From the NCBI GenBank assembly GCA_038501625.1, contig JAZAYU010001128.1, positions 19,044 to 83,043 on the forward strand: a stretch of 64,000 nt of DNA, written 5' to 3'. Of the stretch, positions 57,216 to 64,000 are shown piece by piece (within the stretch, counting starts at the first letter, position 1; every line of letters begins with the position of its first letter). The DNA comes from Corbicula japonica. Its lineage: Eukaryota > Mollusca > Bivalvia > Venerida > Cyrenidae. A program made the position numbers and the translations under genes. The notes beneath the pieces are model-generated. The model saw only the letters and a program-made list of their open reading frames with translations, was not told the DNA's origin and ran no database searches.

Positions 57216-58179
57216 CATAACTTTAACTACTTATACCAAGACAATTCTATCTCCTGTCGGACATGTGCACGTTTTAAAAGATTTTATCATTTATAATTCA
57301 AACAATCATCTTAGTGTGGTAATAACTGCGTCGAACATTCCAGCAGTTTAATGTATTCATGTTCGCGAAATCGAAAAAGGAAATAAAACAAATGTAATTT
57401 AATAAAACGCTGCATGGTTTAGACATTATCACTGCTTTAAGTAAAACAAATAAAGGCAAAAATATAATGTACATGTACATTAAAAGGTGTATTTTATTCT
57501 GGTCAAATTATTTTCTTCAGGATATTTATTTGATTTATTAATGCGGATGTTTCAGCTTTTGATTTCATAAAACGAAAGTATTAACAAACATTATTATCAC
57601 ACTTGAACAATCGATGTTAAAAATGATTATAATGAAATGTACTAAAGATTAAATCTATTAATATGGACAAAATTCAGTCATTTGTAATTAGAAACAAATA
57701 AAACTCGACATTCTCTATTACGGCAAAATGCAATTAATCGTTATATAATCGTTTTTATATAGATACGTTAAGAAAAATTAGTCATAAGAGTATTAAATAA
57801 AGATAGCCTAAAAGAAGAAGACCTAAAAATTGTGAATTTCTATAAACAAAAATTCACACAAAAACCAAACAACAAAAGCATTATAGTTTAAATGCACACA
57901 TGAGTATAATGATGCTAACAACAACACTGTGTGTCTTTTTTAACGAACACTTAATTACAGATATAAATCAACGTCTGTCACGCATTAACACGACCAGGAA
58001 GCGACCGAAAATTCATGGTCCAACACACATTTACAAATATTCAATATATATAATATCGTTTTCATATGTCAGTCAATATAACAAAACATAATTATGTTGG
58101 TCAGTATCGTATTACAATAAACAAATATAGGCATTAAAATGCTGTTTTGTGTTGTTAAGTTTAGGCGAATTTATGTTAA

Positions 58180-58235
58180 AAAATGAAATATGCATATCAG
58201 GAATGGCCACATCCAGCATACACAGCCTCTAGGGT
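58180..58235 (+). repeat. Family A terminal fragment in copy 2
   Basis: aaatgaaatatgcatatcag followed by gaatggccac and acacagcctctagg is the start of family A; it is absent at the matching place in copy 1 (about 6075). Confidence 0.65.
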
Positions 58236-59285
58236 AATTCTAGGGTAATTTTAGAATTATTATTCTCTGTACTGTTTGAACGTGTTTTAACATATGCAAA
58301 AACACATGTATAAGAGTTATGTGTGCAAAAGTTCATTGAACTGCATCTTGTCGTTAGAGATATTTCGATAACTTACCACTTTACCAATGAACGTGCAAAA
58401 ATACTGTAAACGACCCTGATAAAAACATCGGTAGCAACTCAGTGCTAGATGACAAATGTTTGGTATGGCTATTGTTGTGCTATAAATATTAGGTACATGC
58501 AAATAATTTTGTTACAAATGACCAAACGGGCAGTGAATTTAGCAACCAATCAGCCATGCAACTGAACAAAGAACTTCACTAAAAGTTAGTTTCATATTTG
58601 CTACACGTTGTAGACGCAATGATTGTGCTTATATTCAATAATGGCTAATTTAAAACTTTATTGCTTCAAAGAACGCGCTTTTATATTCGTCATGAGTAAA
58701 AGAACGGCCGCTTAATAGTATTTTTATAAAAACGAACAAGACTTGAACTTACAGCAGAAAAAGATATGTCACAAACACAAAAGGAGCTTAATGTTACCAG
58801 ATTTTAAAAATCTGATTAATCACATTAAAATATAGTCCATCGTGTGACTTTTATGTTATCAATAACGTTTTTACGTTTTATTATTGTCTTCTTACATCAA
58901 TGTATAAGTTCATCATTTCTAGTTGTTTTTTGAATTGCTATAAAACTATTGTTAATGCTTATACATGTACGATGTCATAATACATGTATTATGTTTTGAT
59001 AACCTTTGCTTAATATAAAAAAGAAACTTGACGCTGCACATTGAAATTCCCATGATCAGTTTTACAAGATGTGAACTGTTGAGGAAATAAAAATCGACTG
59101 CGTTTTGAACTTTTCCGTAAGTTTTGATATAATAATTTATGGTGTATGAAACAAGTGTTTTGGTTCTTAGGCTAATAAGTGTTTGTAAGACTTCTTAATA
59201 TAGATATTTTATATCTCATACAAATATAGTTGTTTAAAGTTGTAAAATGTCAGATTTCTTTTAATTCCTGAATATAATATTATAG

Positions 59286-59814
59286 AGCACGTGCAGTTGG
59301 TCAGTTTGGTGTTATACCTGGTATCCTAGTTCATGAATGAAGCCTAATTCCGTATTATTGATAATTCGTAGGCTAATGACTTCCATGAGACAACGCATTG
59401 ACGAATGCAGGATTCATCGTGGTAGATTAACTCACTATTAGGTTTAACTTAGTGAGTTCTGCAACTGTTGTGTAGTAACCCCCGATGACTTTAAAATTGA
59501 ATTGCTTATTAAGTACTAATCGGATTTTATTTTTTTTTGCATTGTTAACTTTGATTTGATGTTCTTTTTTGACATGTATCATTTTGTTGTGTTTGGTAAA
59601 ATGAATAAAACAAATTATAAAATGTCAAAATGTGCAGAATTTATTTGGCCGAGTATTGATATTGTAAGTTTATCTGTACGGTCTGTTTTTCAAAGGTCGG
59701 TCTTAGCCATTATCATGCTTCATAAAACCTGTCGTTTTGGTAAAAATATGTTTCCATTTAATATTTTGGTAAAACTAAAGTAAAATATACTGAGCAAAAA
59801 TGAAAACTGGCAAA
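59286..59814. other. AT-rich spacer, nothing recognised
   Basis: A 75-codon frame at 59556-59783 has no recognisable domain. Confidence 0.4.
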
Positions 59815-60505
59815 AATAACATTGAAAATTCCTATTACATTAATGATGCCAGTGAATGCAAATAATTGGAGGAATATAATCACCAATTTGTTTATTTTAC
59901 AAGTTGTCTGTTAGGTATTTAGCCGTTGAAAAAATAAAGCAATTAAAAAAACGTGATTGTGGAAAATTAAGCGCTGGATTTTGTTCTTCCTTTAACGAAA
60001 AGGGAGGTAATTCACAAAAACTGATATCTAAGTCACTGTATCTTATTTGTTTGCCTCAGTCGGCTTTAAATATTTTTTTTCTTTCTGTACATGTCATAAG
60101 CTTCTTAATTTGATAGTCAGATAATCTTTCATTTCTTTCAGGAAGATGATGATGTGATGAACTTTAACAAACGATTCTTAAATAATGAATTATCCATAAT
60201 GCTTCATGAATAAGATGATGACATTTCTGTCGATGAGATTTTTAAAGCTATAAAAAAAGTTAAAAAATCGATCGTGTGGTGAACCTGATTCATTATTAAA
60301 TGAGATATTTAAATACGGGGCAGAGGTTTTGACCCCTTATATTTGTTGTTTATTTCAAACGTGTTTTAATAAGGGGTATTTCCCTCAGGTATAGTCAGAC
60401 TGATTTATTGTACCGTTACATAAGGGGGGGGGGGCGCAATTTAGCAGACATTAGGAATTATAGTGGTATAACATTATCAGTGATTTTGGAAAATTATTTA
60501 CCAGA
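59815..60505 (+). mobile_element. LINE reverse transcriptase N-terminal fragment, decayed
   Basis: Broken frames read NKRFLNNELSIMLHE, DISVDEIFKAIKKVKKS, RGRGFDPLYLLFISN-like and IISDFGKLFTRVLNK, the region from the reverse transcriptase start to the NYRGITL/GKLFTRVLN block. Several stops and a 12-G run (60422-60434) interrupt it. The satellite begins right after TRVLNK. Confidence 0.65.
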
Positions 60506-60518
60506 GTTCTAAACAAGA

Positions 60519-63030
60519 GGCAACCATGTGACCCCCAATGTGGGTAAGCACGCTATAAGCCTAAAGGCGAAAACAAGCCATTGAAAACCCACTTATTTAA
60601 GCTTCGGTGTTATTGCATTGGCTCCTACTAAGCATGTTTTTTAGATCGCCAACCATCCAAGGAACACGACCCGCGAGGTTTTTGGCTCACTGTAACAGTT
60701 TTCCTTACATCTGGGCTCATAGCTAGACCTCTAGCAAAGGTGACCGTCCGTAATACGTTTACGTAGCAAACATCCTTTAAATGCATATATTAGGCAAATA
60801 ATGACTTTTTTCTCATAGCTTGCAGATCTGTTAAACCTAGAGAATTTATTATCAGGCAAGACAAAAATTCGTTTGCCAAATTTTAAGAAATTAAGGCGAT
60901 GGCAACCATGCGATCCCAAGTTGGGTAAGAACGCTATAAGCCTATAGGCGAAAACAAGCTTTAAATGCATTTATTCGGTAAGTGATAACTTCGCGCTCAT
61001 AAACATGCAGATCTCTTAAACTTGGATAATTTATGCTCAGGGACGAGTTTAACTAGTGTGCAGAATTTCGTGCGTGAACAGAAATTCGTCGGCAAACATG
61101 TGATCCCCAAGTTAGGTAATACATGCTATAAGCCTATAAGCGAAAACAAGCTTAAAGTGCATTATTTTTGGGTAAGAGATAACGTTTTGATCAAAGCCTG
61201 CAGATCTCTTAAACTTGGAGGATGTATGCCCAGGGACGTGTCCAATACGTTTGCCAAATTTCTTGCGTGAAAGGAGTCGGCAACCATGTTTATCCCAAAA
61301 CACACTATAAGCCTATATGCGAAAACAAGGCCATTGGAAACCAATGTATTTAAGCTCCAATAAATTGCAGTGGCTCCAATCAAGCATGAGTTTTGTTCGC
61401 TAACCATCCAATGAACAAGACACTCGAGTCGTTTCGGTTCACAGCAATATTTTTTCCTTACATCTTTTCTCAAATCTCGAGCTCTAACAAACGTTTCAAA
61501 TACGTTAACGTAGCAAATATCAATAAAATTCATATATTGGGAGATAACTATTTGCAACAAGCTTGCAGTCCTCTCAACCTTGGAGCATTTATGCTCAGGG
61601 ACGAGTCAAACTCTTGTGCCAAATTTCATGCGTGAAAGGTGTCGGCAACCATGTGATCCCAAAAGGGGGAGGGGGGGGGGGGGGGGGGGGTAAGCACGCA
61701 ATAAACCTTAAGGCGAAAACAAGCTAAAATTGCATAAATTGGGTAAGCGATTACTTTTTGCTTAAAGCTCTCAGATCTCTTAAACTTGGAGGATTTATGC
61801 TCAAGGGCGAGTCAAACTCATGCGCAAACTTTCATGTGTGAACGGTGACGGCAACCATGTTATCTCAAAGTTGGGTAAGAACGCTATAAGCCTTTAGGCG
61901 AAAACAGGCTTAAAATGCATATATTTGGTAAGCAATAACTTTACGCTTGAAGCTCGCATATTTCTCAAACTTAAAAAAAATTATACTCAGGGACGAGTCA
62001 AACTCGTGTCTCAAATTGCATGCGTTAAAGGTGTCGACACCATATAATGCCTTGAGATGGGTAAGCACGCTATATGCCTTAAGGCGAAAACAAGGCCATT
62101 AAAAACCAACGTATTTAAGTTTTATTTAATAGTTGTGGCTCCAAATAAGCATGGTTTTGAGTCACCAACTATCTAAGGGAAACGACCCGCGAGTCTTTTC
62201 GGCTCACTGCAAGACAGTTTTCCTTACATTTTATCTTAAAACTCGTTATCCAGCAAACTTCTGTAATACAATTACGTAGCAAACATCCTTAAAATACATA
62301 TATTGGGCAAGTGATTACTTTTTGTTCAAAGCTCACAGATCTCTCGAACTTTGCTCATGGACGAGTCAAACTCGTAAGCCAGCATTCATGGTGAAAGGTG
62401 TCGGCAACCATGTGATCCACAAGATGGGTAAGCAGCTATACGCCTATTTGATAAAACTTAGAGGAGTTTTGCTCAAGGACAAGGCAAACTCGTTTGCTAA
62501 ATTTCATTCGTGTCGCTAATCATTTGATCCATAAGGTATGAACGCATGCTATTAGCATTAGGCGAAAACATGGCCATTAAAAACAAACGTATAAAAGCTC
62601 CATTTAACCCTCCAACCATGCATGTTTTTACGCCGCCAACCATCCAAGGAACACGACCCGCGAGTATTTACGGCTCACTGCAATACAATTTTCCTTACCT
62701 CTTGGCTCAAAGCTCGAGCTCCAGCAAATGTCTGTAATACATTTACGTAGCAAACATCCTTAAAATGCTTATATTGGGCAGGAGAATAACGTTTTGCTAA
62801 AAGCTCACATATCTCTGAAACTTGCAGGATTTGTGTTCAAGGACAAGTCGAATTCGTGCCCAAAATGTTAAGCGTCTTATGGGACGGGAATTGAGCACCA
62901 AGGTTGATGAGCACGCTATCAGCCTATGGGAAAAAATAAGACAATTGAAAACCAACGTATTTGAGCTCCATTTAATTGCATTGACTCCAATCAAGCATTT
63001 TTTTTTCGGCGTTAGCTGTCTAAGCTCACT
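60519..63030 (+). repeat. Complex satellite family B with long-short-short order
   Basis: Unit starts (ggcaaccatgtgatcc type) lie at about 60519, 60901, 61091, 61279, 61644, 61850, 62035, 62403 and 62515. The spacings are 382, 190, 188, 365, 206, 185, 368 and 112. Long units carry an extra block (ggaacacgacccgcgag, ttcggctcactgca). The long-short-short set repeats every ~755-760 bp. All ORFs here are shadows. Confidence 0.82.
61667..61690 (+). repeat. Poly-G run in the satellite
   Basis: A run of G broken by a single A near its start. It is a G-quadruplex candidate and a likely sequencing or length-polymorphism hotspot. Confidence 0.8.
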
Positions 63031-64000
63031 TTTGACCTAGTTTTTCGACCAATGAAATATTGTAAATAAAACTTACTATGCAGAGGGAAAATCAAATAGA
63101 TTATTTTGATTGGTTATTAGTAGGGATGTCAACGGATACCATTTTCGGTATCCGGATATCTGTATATACTATCCGGATACTATCCGGATAACCGTATAGA
63201 TCGGCGACTTTGTCTGTCTTGTGATCACGTCAATATTAACGCCTTTTTCAACACGTATATTTGAACTTCGGATCTACGAAAACTTATCGAAAGATACTTG
63301 AAAGAATATTTAAGTGATTTTGAATGTTTTGTTTCTGCCAAGTGTCGCCGTATATACTAAGCGCTATGTTACAATTGATCGATAGTATTCTTGATTTTAG
63401 TTTAACTCTTGAAATTTATTCACGCGATTTGACCAGGGCGAAGATAACTCACGATGAAAAATGAGTGGACTCTTGTTGATTTCTTTTTATGCAATTAAAT
63501 TATTTAACTCGTTTTTGTTTTTCTGCATACGACTTTTGCATTAAATTTTCAAGGTTTTTTTCTGTCCATCTATTTTTCTGCAAAGCATAGTACTTTGATT
63601 AAAAATTTTGTACCGTTCGCACATCTAGATACGTTTTTGATCTTAGCTGTGACATTGAGATTTATCTGGTACGTTCCAGAGACTATACATGTATCTGCCA
63701 AATTACGCAAAGTAAAAATTCACAATATTTTATAATTTATTCATTATTATTTCATTCGCCGTTATCAACTTTATTTGATCGAAATTACATCAAATATTTT
63801 ATAGATGCAAAATAACAATCAAGATATTCGACAATGAACGTGACAAAATTACGGGGACATTGGTAAACTTAATTGACAATAATTGACAGCGCTAGTTTGA
63901 AGACAATCAAAAACTTGTGGATTACTATAATTGGCAAACGATGGTCCTGACCACCTGGATGATTGCAATGGGGATGCAGTTTTCGCACCTCTGATCTGTT
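63031..64000. other. AT-rich tail with palindromic tatccggata words
   Basis: At 63122-63205 the self-complementary tatccggata type word occurs three times after gggatgtcaacggatacc, likely the end of a DNA element cut or decayed. Nothing else recognised. Confidence 0.45.

Larger units (their letters stand above)
54810..59285 (+). repeat. Segmental duplication, copy 2 (intact receptor 3' end)
   Basis: Collinear with 3270-7565 in the same orientation. It keeps all splice sites of exons 5-7, whereas copy 1 lost one. It carries two private insertions: a LINE 3' end in the SRCR intron and a family A fragment at about 58180. Confidence 0.82.

Overview
The window is invertebrate nuclear DNA. It is AT-rich, has small exons separated by long introns with GT-AG borders, and is crowded with decayed retrotransposons, mariner relics, MITE-like elements and tRNA-derived SINEs. 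The domain set (TSP1, group A SRCR, PAN/apple, FBXL4-like discoidin fold) and the dispersed 'aaaaggggcataactcc' repeat fit a bivalve mollusc. That assignment is inference from style, not from a marker gene. I see no rRNA, CRISPR or prokaryotic operon structure.

There are three gene models and one gene relic. (1) 197-2954, minus strand: the last four exons of an unrecognised gene whose C-terminus carries ten 7-residue repeats; its 5' exons were not found. (2) 3290-5142, plus strand: a detached TSP1 exon and a two-exon SRCR domain. This is a decayed duplicate of the 3' end of gene 4, and its splice donor after TSP1 is deleted. (3) 19415-27435, plus strand: a five-exon gene for a PAN/apple domain followed by an FBXL4-like discoidin domain, probably a lectin-like protein. 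(4) 38087-57210, plus strand: a complete seven-exon gene for a 443-residue type II membrane protein with a tyrosine-bearing cytoplasmic tail, one membrane span, four TSP1 modules and a group A SRCR domain. All splice phases agree.

The segments 3270-7565 and 54810-59285 are direct copies about 51.5 kb apart. Insertions present in one copy but not the other (372 and 382 bp in copy 1; a LINE 3' end and a repeat fragment in copy 2) give a relative chronology. Each copy is followed by the same complex satellite (8400-9480 inverted, 60519-63030 direct).

The rest is repeats: three mariner relics (14475-15412, 29400-30037, 51413-52619), BEL/Pao gag-protease remains (10753-11690), Penelope-like and LINE reverse transcriptase pieces (22400-22860, 24430-25255, 46050-48600, 56060-56623, 59815-60505), TIR elements, a dispersed ~500 bp family with about ten copies, a hairpin family with seven copies, a 42/84-bp minisatellite (28320-29185) and a duplicated trinucleotide tract (32220-32850, 35425-35750). 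Genes 3 and 4 encode typical extracellular recognition modules and lie on the same strand. Together with the duplicate of gene 4 this suggests a small, evolving recognition or adhesion cluster. The immune role is inference.
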